Positions 30,594 through 41,136 of a stretch of DNA of 64,000 nucleotides are shown in pieces (position 1 is the first letter of the stretch; the number at the start of each line of letters is the position of its first letter). The DNA is taken from NCBI GenBank assembly GCA_009829735.1, contig CM020618.1, forward strand, positions 17,903,346 through 17,967,345, written 5' to 3'. This DNA comes from Pyropia yezoensis (taxonomy: Eukaryota; Rhodophyta; Bangiophyceae; Bangiales; Bangiaceae). Below the pieces are notes generated by a model. It ran no database searches and was not told the origin of the DNA. It saw only the letters and a list, made by a program, of their open reading frames with translations. The translations under genes were made by a program, and so were the position numbers.

Positions 30594-32009
30594 TCATACG
30601 TCAATGACCCGGGACAGCTTCTGCAGACGGTTCAGCACACCGTCACCCACCTTCACCACCTCTGAGTACATAGCCGCCACGCCCCCCACCCCCGCCGCCC
30701 CCGCTGAGCCGCCGCGCATGGTCACAACCACACCACCCACACGGTCAATCTTGGCAGCCAACCGGCCGCCCGCAATAAACGCTGCGAGCTCCTTGTCCAA
30801 CCACGCCGTGCCGACGCCAAACGCCTCGCACATAGCATCGATTTTGACGCTTGCGTAACTGGCCAGGAACTGGCTGTATGCAACCACCCGCAGCTCACGG
30901 CCCAGGAAGGCCGTGTGGCCGCCGAGCACGCGGTCAGCGGCGACCACCTCCAGTACCCCAGGCAGCGCCCGCATCCAAGAACCGTAATCGCAGTCTACGA
31001 GGGAACTGAGAAAGGTGGCCAGCGGCGGCGTTTCCTTAATGGCAGCCAGCACCTCGGGCGCACCCGAGACACGGCCAAGCAGCGTCGGCCGGTCCACCGC
31101 CACCATGGCCATGAGGACGGTCACGGCCACGAAGCGAGCGTACGAGCAAAGCTCGGTGGCGGTAAAAGTGGCAAGGGCATCGAGCAAAAGGCCGGCGGCC
31201 ACGTTAAAGTCCCGCTTGGCCATCGCCTCCGTCGCGCGGTACACCTTGAGGCGATTGCGGCGCTCCCAGTCGCCGCCCGCTTCAACCAGCGCCGACGCGG
31301 CGTCCAAATGAGAGGCGAGCGCCCGGAAGTCGGGCGCCCCCGCAGGGCCCGACACCATGGCCAACCGCGCGAGGGAGAGGTGTACATCGATTTTTTGGCC
31401 ACCCCCAACCGTCGCCGCGAGGGTGGTCTCTGCAGCCGTTGTGGCGGCCACCAGGGAGCCAGAGCGCGCGGCGAGGTCCGACAGAGCCGACAGTGCGTCG
31501 CGAACCTCCGTTTCCCCTAGCGTGGCGCGGGCCGTTGCCAGGGTGGCCGACACCGCAGCGACGTCCTCATTATGGGAGGCAGTGAGGTCAGCCTCCAGCT
31601 TGGCATCCCGCTCCCACCCCTGTGTTCGCCACAGGCAAGAACAAGGTAAAGGCCGGGAAAAGGGAAAAGAGGAGGGGGAGGGAAAGGAACCAACGCAGCA
31701 AGATCCACAAAAGACCAGATGTGTGTCAGAGACCTGTGGAGAGAATGAACGGGCTGTGGCAGCACGAGGACAAGAAGCACATGTAGGCAGGCCCAGCCTT
31801 CATCAGAAATGCACCAAGCAGCCATGACGTACCAGCTGAGCGGAAACCTCAACCAGCAGTGGCACTGCCTTGCGATCGATAATCGCCGCCTTGAGCGCCT
31901 TCGCAGCCTCCTCCCTCACACTCGCCTCTGCCGCTGTCGAAGCAGTGTAGCGCAGGTCCGCGAGGCGCAGATTCTCGTCCTGCGGGACGGGCTCATCGGT
32001 GGAGGACAT
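30594..32009 (-). CDS. RPN7: 26S proteasome regulatory subunit RPN7 (PSMD6), two exons
   Basis: Exon 1 is 32009-31833 and exon 2 is 31619-30594, with a 213-base intron starting GTACGT and ending ACAG. The product is about 400 residues (human PSMD6 has 389). Exon 1 has ENLRLADLRY, matching the conserved NPDLRIAQLRF start. Exon 2 begins GWERDAKLEADL, then LGETEVRDAL, GGDWERRNRLKVY, RDFNVAAGLLLDALATFT, and ends with KIDRVGGVVV and VLNRLQKLSRVIDV, the hallmark RPN7 C-terminus. The middle forms the helical repeats and the PCI domain of the proteasome lid. The protein helps build the lid that recognises and deubiquitinates substrates. It is divergent from RRP5 with 602 bases between start codons. 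Confidence 0.95.
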
Positions 32010-32611
32010 GATGGCTGGGACGCTGGCAGACGGGGCCGCTAGGAGGAGGAAGGTGGACGCAAAGGATCCGGCACGCCTCGGTAGCAGCTCCTCTGAAACC
32101 AGATGAACGGAGAGTGGTGCTCAGCCGCAGCGCCGACCGCGACAGTACTGCGTCTTTCTGACGCGGCGGTGGCGACAGGATCGAGGCGGACTGGTGCGGC
32201 TGGTTGGGATGACAACGGGCACGCCACGCCAGCATGGCGCGTGGCAGAGCCTCCGACAACGATTGCAGCGCTGACACACGGACTGCATTTGCTCATCGAT
32301 GCCGACTGTATTAATTCTAATGACCGTGCTGTACATACGGGGTGCTACTTTGGCCGCTGGCTTTTGCTTGGGTTGATCCGACGCCACCGTCGGCGCGCGT
32401 CGTCGGCCTCGGACACTGCCGTTGCCGACGACGCAGCGGTCGACGCCATAACCCGGCCTTCAGCCACTCGTTACGTCGCTGGGGCGCCCTGAAGTTGAAG
32501 CGGGTGGCCGTCACCCTCGCACACCTGCTACATTTTGCCTTCTTGGCGCTCTTTCCCCTTGCAGAGCAGGACTTCTCTCTCGACCACCCTGGCCCCCCCC
32601 CCTCGCTCGCC
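32010..32611. promoter_or_regulatory. Divergent promoter region between RPN7 and RRP5
   Basis: It separates the start codons of a proteasome-lid gene and a ribosome-biogenesis gene. A GTATTAATTCTAATGACC stretch near 32308-32325 is the only A+T-rich spot. Immediately before the RRP5 ATG is a C/T-rich leader with a run of nine C near 32592-32602. No TATA box is certain. Confidence 0.45.
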
Positions 32612-35600
32612 ATGGATGCGGAGCCTCCCCTCTTCCCTCGCGGTGCCAACCCCCGGCGCGCCCCCCCCCGGCGGGGAAAGCCCGGCGGCGGCAAGCCGCG
32701 GCGCCCTCCTGCGACCACCGGCACCACCCCTGGCACAGCCGCCCCACCTGACGAGGCGGCGGGCGGCCGCAAGCGCTCTCGCCGCGATGCTGGTGGCGCC
32801 GCCGCTGGCGCTACCGCAGGTGGCAGCCGGGGCGCCAAGGCTGCCCGCGCCTCCGCCCGCGGCGGGGGCATCCTTGCCACTTCCGCCCCCGCGGCGGGGG
32901 ACGCCCCCTACTCGCGCCGCCCCGCTGGGCTGACGGGCGGCCGGGTGACTGTTGGCATGCGGCTGCTGGGAGTGGTATCGGCGCTGACCCAGGGGTCGGT
33001 GGTGGTGGCTCTCCCGTTCAACCTGACCGCCTTTGCGGCCACGTCGGCCGACGTGTTTGGGGGCGGCGGGCCCACACCGCGGCCGGGTGGGGCGGGTGGC
33101 CCCGTCCCTCTGGCCGCGGCCGTCAAGGTCGGCCAGCTAGTGCGCGTCGTCGTCACGGCCGTGTCGGCGACTGCGGCAGCCGAAGACGCAGCGGCGGTGG
33201 CTGCTGGCGGTGGGGACGCCAAGGCGCCCTCTGTACCACCGTCGTCGGGGGCAGCGGCGGGCGGCAGCGGCGGGGGGCTCAAGCGGCGGCTCGAGGTCAG
33301 CCTCACCCCGTCAGACGTGAATGGCGGCGTATGCCGGGCGACGGTGGCGGCGGGCGCGGGCGCTGGCCTTGGAGCCGCCCCTCTGGCCGCGGCGGTGGTG
33401 TCAGTCGAGGAGCACGGCTACGTACTGCACCTGGGCGCCCACTTTGGAGAGTTCACCGCCTTTCTCCGCTTTGCCGACGCACCAGGTGGAAAGGCCGCCC
33501 CCGTATTCCCGCGGGGGTCCCTCCTCAACGTTGTCCCCGTGGCGAGCCCCAAGCGGGGCGACGACGCGGCCGCGGCCGAGGCGGCGGTGGCGGCGGCGGC
33601 CAAGAGCCCAAAGGCCGCCGCGGCGGCGCGCAAGCGGGCGGATGCCATCGCGGCTGCCACCGCGACTGCCGCCGCTCGCATCCGCTCGGTGCGCGTCATA
33701 GCCCGCCCCGCCGCCGTGGCGGCCGCGTCCGTCCCCCGGTTGCATCCAGACACGTCCACGCTTGCGGCGGTTCTCCCCGGTGCGGCGGTGACCGCCAAGG
33801 TGACGGCGCTTGAGCCGGGCCGCCGGGCAGTGGTGAGCTTCCTCGGCGTCTTTGTGGGCTCCATTGAGGGTGTCCACCTTGGGGCCGACGGGGGGGGCGC
33901 TCTCCGCGTGGGTGACCGCCTCCCCACGAGGGTGCTCTACGTGGACGTCCCCGCCCGCACTGTCGGGCTCACGCTGCTGCCATCGTTGGTGGGCGCCTTT
34001 TCCCCACCCTCTATCCCCGACACGTACGCGGTGGGAGCGGTGGTGTCCGCCGTGAGAGTGGCTTCTGTAGTACCGTCGGTGGGGGTCTTCTTTTACGAGC
34101 CCGCCGCTGCCGCCGTCGACGGCGTCGACAGTGACAGCGAAGAGGACGCGGGGTCCTTTGATTCGTCCGACTCGGATGCCAGTGGCGGCGGCGAAGTCGG
34201 ATCGGCCGCCTCTGCCGCGGTTGCAGCCAAGCTCGCCGCCGTTGCGGCGGGCACCCCCCCCCTCTTTGCACACGTCTCCCGGCTAACCGACGGGGAGCCT
34301 CCCCGGCGGCTTTCGCGTTACCGCCAAGGGCGCCCCCCGCCGCCCCCTTCTACTGGGTCGGTCCGCGTCGTTGGGCGTTCCCCCCTGGACGGGGTGGTCA
34401 ATGTGGATGCGCGGCCATCGACGCTCGCCCGCACGGCGCTGCGGCTGGGCGACCTCCCCCCCGGAGTGGTGGTGGCGACAGTCATCAACCGACATACCCC
34501 CGATGGCGGGCTGGTGGTGGCCATTGAGGGGGACGACATCGGGCTGCGGGGGTACGTGCCCAAAGGCCACGTCTCGGACGGGGTGGTGCGGTCGCTCGGG
34601 CGGCACCCAAAATTGGCTGTCGGCAAGACCCTCCGCTGCCGGGTACTGGCAGTCGAGGCGGGGACGGGGGGGGGGCGAGGGCGCGCCACCCTCACCGCCC
34701 GCAAGTCGCTGGTGGGCGCGCCAGGCCCCGCGCTGGCCTCGTACGCCCAAGCCGCTGAGGCGTTTGCGGCGGCGCGGGCAGCAGCGGCGGCAAGCGCTGG
34801 CGCGGCGGCCACACCCGCTGCCACCGCCGCCGCCGCTGCCGACGGGGGCTGGTCCGATGCACGTGCGCCCGAGGGCGCACCCTCTCCCACAATCCCCGCC
34901 CCGGCCACCTTTGTCGGCCACGTGGTGGCCATGGCCACCACCCCCCCCGGCGGCGGCGACGCGGCGCGCGTCACGGGCGCGCTCGTCTCTTTTTATGCGG
35001 GCGTCCGCGCGTTTGTCCCCGTCTCAGAGTGGGGCACCGCCCGCGGCGGCCGCCGAACTGACATGACCCGCGCCGACGGGGAGGCGCGGCTGCCCATTGG
35101 CACGGCTGTGCCCGTGCGGCTGCTGTCGGTTGATGCGCCCGCGGGGCGGGTGTTGGGCTCGTTGGACGTGGTGGGGGGTGGACGTGATGGGGTGGCCGCG
35201 ACGGGCGCGGGTGACCCGGCGGCGCTGGCGGCGCTGACGCCGGGCGTCGCCGTCGCGTCGGTTACGGTAGTGCGGGCGCCCCGGGAGGGGCAGTCGGCCA
35301 TCGTGTCGATAGTGTTGGACCCGGCGGGGCTGAAGGAAGGGGGTGCCCCCGCCCCGGCGCCACCGGCTAGTGGCGCGGGCGACTCTGTGGGCGACCGCGC
35401 GACGGCAAAGGCGGCCAAGAAGGCGGCCAAAGCGGCGGCTAAAGCGGCTGCTAAGGCGGCCAAAGCGACAGCCAAGACGCCGGACCAGGCGCCGACCACC
35501 GAGGCCACTGCCGCTGCCAGCTCTGCGGGCGGTGCCGGCGGTCTGCGCGTGCTGCCGACGCTGCCTGACGATCAGGCGGCGGCGGGTCTCACCGCCACTG

Positions 35601-38600
35601 CCTACCTTCACCCAGAGGACCTCTCCGACTCGCACGCGCTGGCGACGGCGACGGCCAAGCGCCTGACCCCCGGGACCGTCCTCCACAACGTCCTGGTGCT
35701 CATTGCCGGCGGCCCGCCGGCCCCTGGGGCGATATCTGCGAAGCCCCGGCGCCCTGTGGTCACTCTCAAGCCGTCGCTCCTCGCCGCCGCCGCCGCAGGC
35801 GCCCTCCCCACGTCAGTGGCAGAGGTGGTGACACTCCTCCCTGCCGGCGCGGTTGGCATTCCCGCCACGGTTGCTGCCGCGGGCGTCCTGGACAGCGATG
35901 ACGACGCCGACAACCCGGCGGCGGCGGGGTGTGACGCGGCCTCGGCCGCGCCCCCAGGCCCGACGCTGCTACTGGCTGGCTACGTCAAGGCCGCTGGCCC
36001 CGCGGGGGTGCGCGTCGGCTTTGGCGGCACCGCTTCAGCGTATGCGCCCACGCGTCGCCTGTCGGACGACTTTGTTGCCGACGTTGCGGGCCGATTTCCG
36101 CGGGGCAGCTCTGTGACGGTTGCTGTCACGGCCGCCGACGCAGCCACGGGGGCGGTGGCGGCGAGCTTGCGGGCGTCGGATGTGGCCGCTGCGGGGGAGG
36201 CGGCGGCATGCGCTGCTGACGAACGGCTGCGGGGGTACTTCCGCTCCCGCTCGCGACTGGTGGCGGGGACGCGGGTGGCGGGGCTGCCCCGTCCTGGGAC
36301 CGTCCTGGGGGGGGTGGTGACTAGCGTGCGGCCGTATGGAGCGGTGGTGCAATTGGATGGGGTGGGGCAGCTGACAGACAGTGCGGACGCTGACGCGGTC
36401 AAGGCCAAGGAGGCCAAGAAGGCTAAGAAGGCCAAAAAGGCCAAGAATGCCAAGAAGGTGGCTGCCGATGACGCCATGGATGACAGTGCCGAAGCGCCAG
36501 CAGTCGCCGACACAGACACAGGGGCGACAGCCGCCCCGACTATCACGGCCATTGCGATGACCGAGTTGGCGGCCGGCGTGACCGCCGGCCAGACCGTGCG
36601 CGCGCTGGTGCTCGACGCCGATCCCCTGACCGGCGTCGTGGATCTTGCGCTGACGCCAGCCCTCGTGGCTGCCGCTGCGGCCACACCCGCTACTGCTGTC
36701 GCTGTTCTGTTCTCTGGCCCCGTGGCCGCGACTGTGCGGCTCGTCAAGGACGAATACGCGGTGCTGACGCTGGCGCCGCCTGCCAGCGGCCGGAGCGGCA
36801 AGAAGAAGCGCAAGGGCGACAAGGGCGGCGGCGCTGCCACCGGGCTGGTGGTGGCGTACGCGGCGGCGCGGGAGGCCAACGCGCCCGAAGGGGTGACCCC
36901 CCTGGTGGTGGGCATCAAGCTGCCCGCAACGCTGCTGCCGCCTGTGACATCCGCCGCTGCGACCGACGCCAAAGCCGCTGAAGACGACGACCTGACCGAC
37001 CGAGTGCTGGTGCGGGTGGACCTGGCTGCTACCACCGTCACGGCGCGACAAGCATCGGCTGCGGCTGGCGCCGCCGACGACCGCGCCGTCGCCGACGCGG
37101 TGGTGGCGGCTGCCACGTCGGCGGCGAAGCGGAAGCCAAAGGCGGCCCAGGCGGCTAAGGGGCCCCTCGCTGTCGGCGTCATCCGGTCGGGCACCGTCAC
37201 CGCCGTGCTGCCGCTGCAGGCCAACCTGCGCCTCGGCCGCCTTGCGGTCGGCCGCATCCACGCCACCATCACGTCGGCCGCCGTGTCTCCCGAGGTGATA
37301 GCGGCGGCGCCCAACGGGCCGCTGGCGGCCGACGAGGGGCGGCTGGCGCTGGCCGGCCTGACGGTGGGGACAGACGTCAAGGTGCAGATTGTAGCGCTGC
37401 GGCCCGTGCCGGGTGTCAACGCGGCGGCGGCGGCGGCCATGTCGCCCGCAGCGTCTGCCAAGCAGTTTGTCGCGGAGCTGTCGCAGGACCTGACGCCCAT
37501 TGCGGCCGCGCTGCCCGACGATGGGGCCCTGTGGGCGGCGCTGACGCCCGGCTCGAGGCGGGTGGGGGTGGTCAAGGGCCCCGCCCGTGGGGGCGCGATG
37601 TGGGTAGCGTTTTCGCCCTCCCTGTCGGGCCGGGTGGGGCTGCTGGACGCCCTCCCCCGTGGCCAGCGGGCGGCTGTGGCGGCGGCCGCGGAGGCGGTCA
37701 ACGAGGCCGCTGCGGCGGCGGCGGCGGCAGACGGCACCGACACGGAAGCGGTTGACGCGGCGGCGGCCCTGGCGGCGTTTGGCCCCGCCGCCACACCCGG
37801 CCGCCGGGTGGTGGTTGAGGTGCTGGCGGCGGCGGCGGCGAGCCAGCGCCTGCGCCTGTCCATGGCCGCCACTGTGTCGCCCGGTGACGGCGTCGACGTC
37901 GACGGCGACGGGTGGGTGGTGGCGCAGGTCAAGGCCGCCCTCCTCGGGGTGGGCCTCCGCGTGGCTCTGCCAGCCAAGGTCGACGCGGTCGTGCCGCTCA
38001 CAGGACTGGTTGCGAGTGGCGGCTTGGACGCTGGCGTCGAGGCCCTGGCCACCCATAAACGCGGCACCTACCTGCCGGTGCGGCTGGTGGCTGGCGCAAC
38101 CACTGCGCTGGTTAACAAGGCGAGCGGCAAGGCTGGTGGCAAGGCCGCCACCGCCCAGGCGGCTACCCTGCTCACCCCTCGTGAAGAAGCTGCCCGCGCC
38201 GCCGCTTCCGCGTCGGGGGCGTCTTCCCGTGCCACAACCGCGGCCGGCCTCCGTGTCGGCGACACGGTCAGCGCGGTGGTCACTGCGATTGGCAAGGCCG
38301 GCTGCTTTGTGGCTGTCTCCCCGACCGTGGCCGGCCGCATCCTCCTCGGCAACCTGTCGGACGGGTTTGTCAAGGACGTGGAGACGCGGTTTGCCCCCGG
38401 CACAGTGCTACCAGCCGCCAAGGTGCTCAGCATCGACGTCGGGGCGAACCGAGTGGAGTTGTCCCTCCGTACGTCCCAGCGTCGGGCGGCGCCGGCCACG
38501 GTTGGTCCCGAGGCGGACCGCCTGCGCGCGGCTCTCGCCGAGGGCGTCCTCGTTACCGCCACCGTCCGGTCGGTGGCGGTGTATGGAGCGCTGGTAGGCG

Positions 38601-40645
38601 TCGACGGGCTGTACGAGCCCGCCGCCGCTGCGGACGCGACCGACGGGGTAGGCGCGCCCCTACCGGGCCCCGCCACCGTAGGGGCCCTCCTTCACGTGTC
38701 AGAAATGACCGAGCCCCCGCGCACGTCGGGCGCGGTTGGCGCGGTGGAGCCGGGCGCCCGGCTGGTGGCGGTGGTGCTTAAGGTGGCGCACGACGAGGGC
38801 AAGGTGTGGCTCGGGACAAAGCGCCCTTACCTCGAGGCCGCCGGTCTGGACGGGGACGTTTTGGATGCGATCGTTGCGGCCAATGCCATTCGTGGGGAGG
38901 ACGAGTCGGTACGCGCTGGTGGCAACCGCACTGCGCGCAAGGCGGCCGCCCGTGAGGCCGCAGCGGTCGAGGCGGCGGCGGCGGTCAAGCGGGCGGCGAC
39001 GACCAAGCAGGCGACCGCCTCAGCGGGGCTGGTTGCCCGGCCAGCCGAGGAGAGCGGGGAGAGTGAGATGGAGCTCGAGACGGACAGCGACGCAAGCAGT
39101 GAGGATGATGACTCGGCCGACGACAGCGACGCGGACAGTGACGCGGAGGCTGACGATGGTGTGGAGGTGGTGGGCGACGCGATGGAGGTGGTCGAAGTTT
39201 CTGACGATGACGACGACGTGGTTGCGCGGGCCATGGCCGAGGTGCGTGCCGCCGACGACGACAGTGCTGTCGGCTGCGACAGCGATAGTGATAGCGACGA
39301 TGATAGCGGCAGTGGCAGCGACAGCGGCAGCAACGGTGGCGGTCGCGAGGCTGCCCTGTCGGTTGCCACCCCCTCCACTCCGGCCACTGGGGTGGCGGCG
39401 CTGCCCATTTCGGGGGGCTTTGACTTTGGTGGCGAAGGCGGCGCATCGGACCCCGCCGCGGTCGCTGCAGCCGAAGGCGACGACGACGAAGGTAGCGGCT
39501 CCTCCTCTGACCCTTCTGACGAGGATGTCGACGGCGACGACATGTCCACCGACGCCTCCAGCTCGGACGAGGACGGCGCCGGGGCTGCCGACGGCAGCGG
39601 CGCCCAGACGGCGGCGGCCAAGCGCGCGGCGCGTGCGGCGGCCGCCCGCACCGCCCGAGACGGCACCGCCGCAGCGGCGGCGCTGTCGTCGTCCTTGGCC
39701 AACCCCGAGACGGCCGCCGACTATGAGCGGCTCCTCGCCGGGGACCCCCACTCGTCTCTTCTCTGGACTCGGTACATGGCCCTCCACCTGTCCCTCGCCG
39801 ACGTGGCCGCCGCGCGGGCGGTGGCGGAGCGGGGCCTCGCCGCGATCCCCGCCGAGGCAGAGCGGGAGCGGGTCAACCTGTGGACCGCCCGGGTGCACCT
39901 CGAGGCCGCCGCGGGCGGGGTCGCCGACGGCGGCGACAGCGGCGCGGGGGCGGCCGGCGCGACGACCCCCACCACCGTGGCTGGGGAGCCCCTGTCCCGC
40001 GTGCGTGCGCTGGCCGTCCTTGACCGGGCCGTCCGCCACGTGACTGACGTCAAGTCCTTCCTCCTCCGCGTGGCCGGCGCTGTGCGGCAGACCGACGCGG
40101 CGTTTGCCGACGTGGTGCTGGCGCGCGCGACGCGCACCTTCCGCACGTCTGCGGCGGTGTGGGGGGCAGCGGCGGCCGCGGCGTTTGCTGCGGGCGACGC
40201 ACCCGCCGGACGGGCCGTGGCAGCGCGGGCGCTGGCGGCGGTGCCGGCGCGCAAGCGCGTGGAGGTGACAGTCGCGCTGGGGGGGCTCGAGTACAAGAGC
40301 CCCGCGGGGGACCCCGAGCGGGGGCGCACGGTGTTTGAGTCGCTGGTGGCCAACGCGCCCAAGCGGCTGGATGTGTGGAACGTCTACACCGACGCCGAGA
40401 CGCGGGTGCTGACCAAGGGCACCGGCGGCGGGGACGGCGACGCGCTGTCGGCCGACGCGGCCGCCGACGCGGTCGCCCGCGTGCGGCGGCTGTACGAGCG
40501 GCAGGTGACGCTGCCGCTGTCGACGAAAAAGATGCGATTTGTGTTCAAACGGTGGCTGGGCTTTGAGGCGCGCTGGGGGGGGGACGACGCCGTCGCGCAC
40601 GTGCGGGAGCAAGCGCGGGCGTATGTCGAGTCCAAGATGGAGTGA
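32612..40645 (+). CDS. RRP5: RRP5/PDCD11 ribosome-biogenesis protein, very large
   Basis: A single exon of 2677 residues from ATG 32612 (MDAEPPLFPRG). Yeast and human homologues have about 1730 and 1870. A basic N-terminus is followed by many degenerate S1 RNA-binding repeats, for example near residues 110-210, 390-460, 615-700, 765-850, 1880-1953 (VGDTVSAVVTAIGKAGCFVA) and 1976-2070. A long acidic Ser/Asp/Glu tract covers about 2147-2316. HAT/TPR-like helical repeats fill about 2367-2677, ending with LYERQVTLPLSTKKMRFVFKRWLGFE and YVESKME, the typical RRP5 end. RRP5 acts in the nucleolus in early 18S and 5.8S/25S pre-rRNA processing. The extra length comes from Ala/Gly-rich inserts between S1 repeats and Lys/Ala stretches such as KAAKAAAKAAAKAAKA. 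The upstream open frame to 32342 is not part of the family. Large antisense frames over the gene are shadows. Confidence 0.93.
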   Translation: MDAEPPLFPRGANPRRAPPRRGKPGGGKPRRPPATTGTTPGTAAPPDEAAGGRKRSRRDAGGAAAGATAGGSRGAKAARASARGGGILATSAPAAGDAPYSRRPAGLTGGRVTVGMRLLGVVSALTQGSVVVALPFNLTAFAATSADVFGGGGPTPRPGGAGGPVPLAAAVKVGQLVRVVVTAVSATAAAEDAAAVAAGGGDAKAPSVPPSSGAAAGGSGGGLKRRLEVSLTPSDVNGGVCRATVAAGAGAGLGAAPLAAAVVSVEEHGYVLHLGAHFGEFTAFLRFADAPGGKAAPVFPRGSLLNVVPVASPKRGDDAAAAEAAVAAAAKSPKAAAAARKRADAIAAATATAAARIRSVRVIARPAAVAAASVPRLHPDTSTLAAVLPGAAVTAKVTALEPGRRAVVSFLGVFVGSIEGVHLGADGGGALRVGDRLPTRVLYVDVPARTVGLTLLPSLVGAFSPPSIPDTYAVGAVVSAVRVASVVPSVGVFFYEPAAAAVDGVDSDSEEDAGSFDSSDSDASGGGEVGSAASAAVAAKLAAVAAGTPPLFAHVSRLTDGEPPRRLSRYRQGRPPPPPSTGSVRVVGRSPLDGVVNVDARPSTLARTALRLGDLPPGVVVATVINRHTPDGGLVVAIEGDDIGLRGYVPKGHVSDGVVRSLGRHPKLAVGKTLRCRVLAVEAGTGGGRGRATLTARKSLVGAPGPALASYAQAAEAFAAARAAAAASAGAAATPAATAAAAADGGWSDARAPEGAPSPTIPAPATFVGHVVAMATTPPGGGDAARVTGALVSFYAGVRAFVPVSEWGTARGGRRTDMTRADGEARLPIGTAVPVRLLSVDAPAGRVLGSLDVVGGGRDGVAATGAGDPAALAALTPGVAVASVTVVRAPREGQSAIVSIVLDPAGLKEGGAPAPAPPASGAGDSVGDRATAKAAKKAAKAAAKAAAKAAKATAKTPDQAPTTEATAAASSAGGAGGLRVLPTLPDDQAAAGLTATAYLHPEDLSDSHALATATAKRLTPGTVLHNVLVLIAGGPPAPGAISAKPRRPVVTLKPSLLAAAAAGALPTSVAEVVTLLPAGAVGIPATVAAAGVLDSDDDADNPAAAGCDAASAAPPGPTLLLAGYVKAAGPAGVRVGFGGTASAYAPTRRLSDDFVADVAGRFPRGSSVTVAVTAADAATGAVAASLRASDVAAAGEAAACAADERLRGYFRSRSRLVAGTRVAGLPRPGTVLGGVVTSVRPYGAVVQLDGVGQLTDSADADAVKAKEAKKAKKAKKAKNAKKVAADDAMDDSAEAPAVADTDTGATAAPTITAIAMTELAAGVTAGQTVRALVLDADPLTGVVDLALTPALVAAAAATPATAVAVLFSGPVAATVRLVKDEYAVLTLAPPASGRSGKKKRKGDKGGGAATGLVVAYAAAREANAPEGVTPLVVGIKLPATLLPPVTSAAATDAKAAEDDDLTDRVLVRVDLAATTVTARQASAAAGAADDRAVADAVVAAATSAAKRKPKAAQAAKGPLAVGVIRSGTVTAVLPLQANLRLGRLAVGRIHATITSAAVSPEVIAAAPNGPLAADEGRLALAGLTVGTDVKVQIVALRPVPGVNAAAAAAMSPAASAKQFVAELSQDLTPIAAALPDDGALWAALTPGSRRVGVVKGPARGGAMWVAFSPSLSGRVGLLDALPRGQRAAVAAAAEAVNEAAAAAAAADGTDTEAVDAAAALAAFGPAATPGRRVVVEVLAAAAASQRLRLSMAATVSPGDGVDVDGDGWVVAQVKAALLGVGLRVALPAKVDAVVPLTGLVASGGLDAGVEALATHKRGTYLPVRLVAGATTALVNKASGKAGGKAATAQAATLLTPREEAARAAASASGASSRATTAAGLRVGDTVSAVVTAIGKAGCFVAVSPTVAGRILLGNLSDGFVKDVETRFAPGTVLPAAKVLSIDVGANRVELSLRTSQRRAAPATVGPEADRLRAALAEGVLVTATVRSVAVYGALVGVDGLYEPAAAADATDGVGAPLPGPATVGALLHVSEMTEPPRTSGAVGAVEPGARLVAVVLKVAHDEGKVWLGTKRPYLEAAGLDGDVLDAIVAANAIRGEDESVRAGGNRTARKAAAREAAAVEAAAAVKRAATTKQATASAGLVARPAEESGESEMELETDSDASSEDDDSADDSDADSDAEADDGVEVVGDAMEVVEVSDDDDDVVARAMAEVRAADDDSAVGCDSDSDSDDDSGSGSDSGSNGGGREAALSVATPSTPATGVAALPISGGFDFGGEGGASDPAAVAAAEGDDDEGSGSSSDPSDEDVDGDDMSTDASSSDEDGAGAADGSGAQTAAAKRAARAAAARTARDGTAAAAALSSSLANPETAADYERLLAGDPHSSLLWTRYMALHLSLADVAAARAVAERGLAAIPAEAERERVNLWTARVHLEAAAGGVADGGDSGAGAAGATTPTTVAGEPLSRVRALAVLDRAVRHVTDVKSFLLRVAGAVRQTDAAFADVVLARATRTFRTSAAVWGAAAAAAFAAGDAPAGRAVAARALAAVPARKRVEVTVALGGLEYKSPAGDPERGRTVFESLVANAPKRLDVWNVYTDAETRVLTKGTGGGDGDALSADAAADAVARVRRLYERQVTLPLSTKKMRFVFKRWLGFEARWGGDDAVAHVREQARAYVESKME

Positions 40646-41136
40646 GGGGAGGCGGGGGGGGGGGGGGAGAGGTGGAAAGAGAGGAATGGTGAAGGGGTTG
40701 GATCAGCGAAAGTCATTGTTTGCCGTGAAAGTCATTGTTTGCCGTGAAAGTCATTGTTTTCCGTGAAAGAGGGCATTCGCTCCCTCGTGTCGCCGTGCCC
40801 TTGAAGCCAGCCACTTTAGCCCCCACAGCGCGGGCCACACCCCCAGTGGCCCCCAGGACGCACCACGGGGCGGCGCCAGGGCGTCTGCTGCGGGTCATGC
40901 CGGGCCTGCCGTATGAGGCCGCACCGGGACGACGGGGCGAGGCGGGGCGACCACTGGTCGCAGTGTCACACTGCCGCCTTGGGCCTGGCCTGTCGCCGGG
41001 GGGTGACATGTCACCCTCAACGCAGCACCACTGTCGACAGTGGTGACCCTCGCGTCCCCGCTCTGGCTTTCTGCCCCACTGCATCCATGTGCCCCCTTCG
41101 CACCGCGCCGTGTGCCACGAGCCGGGGAGCCAGCCT
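40646..41136. other. Convergent intergenic region downstream of RRP5
   Basis: It contains a 13-base G run (40655-40667) and a 19-bp tandem repeat (40712-40768). The rest has no recognised feature. Confidence 0.5.
40712..40768 (+). repeat. Tandem repeat, 19-bp unit, three copies
   Basis: GTCATTGTTTGCCGTGAAA begins at 40712, 40731 and 40750; the third copy has TTTTCC in place of TTTGCC. It lies 66 bases after the RRP5 stop and probably falls in its 3' untranslated region. Confidence 0.9.

Noticed and set aside
35980..38067. Long antisense frames (695 and 673 residues) over RRP5
   Set aside because: They are shadows in very GC-rich coding sequence; their composition is Arg/Ser/Thr/Ala-rich with no domain, while the sense frame has S1 and HAT repeats.
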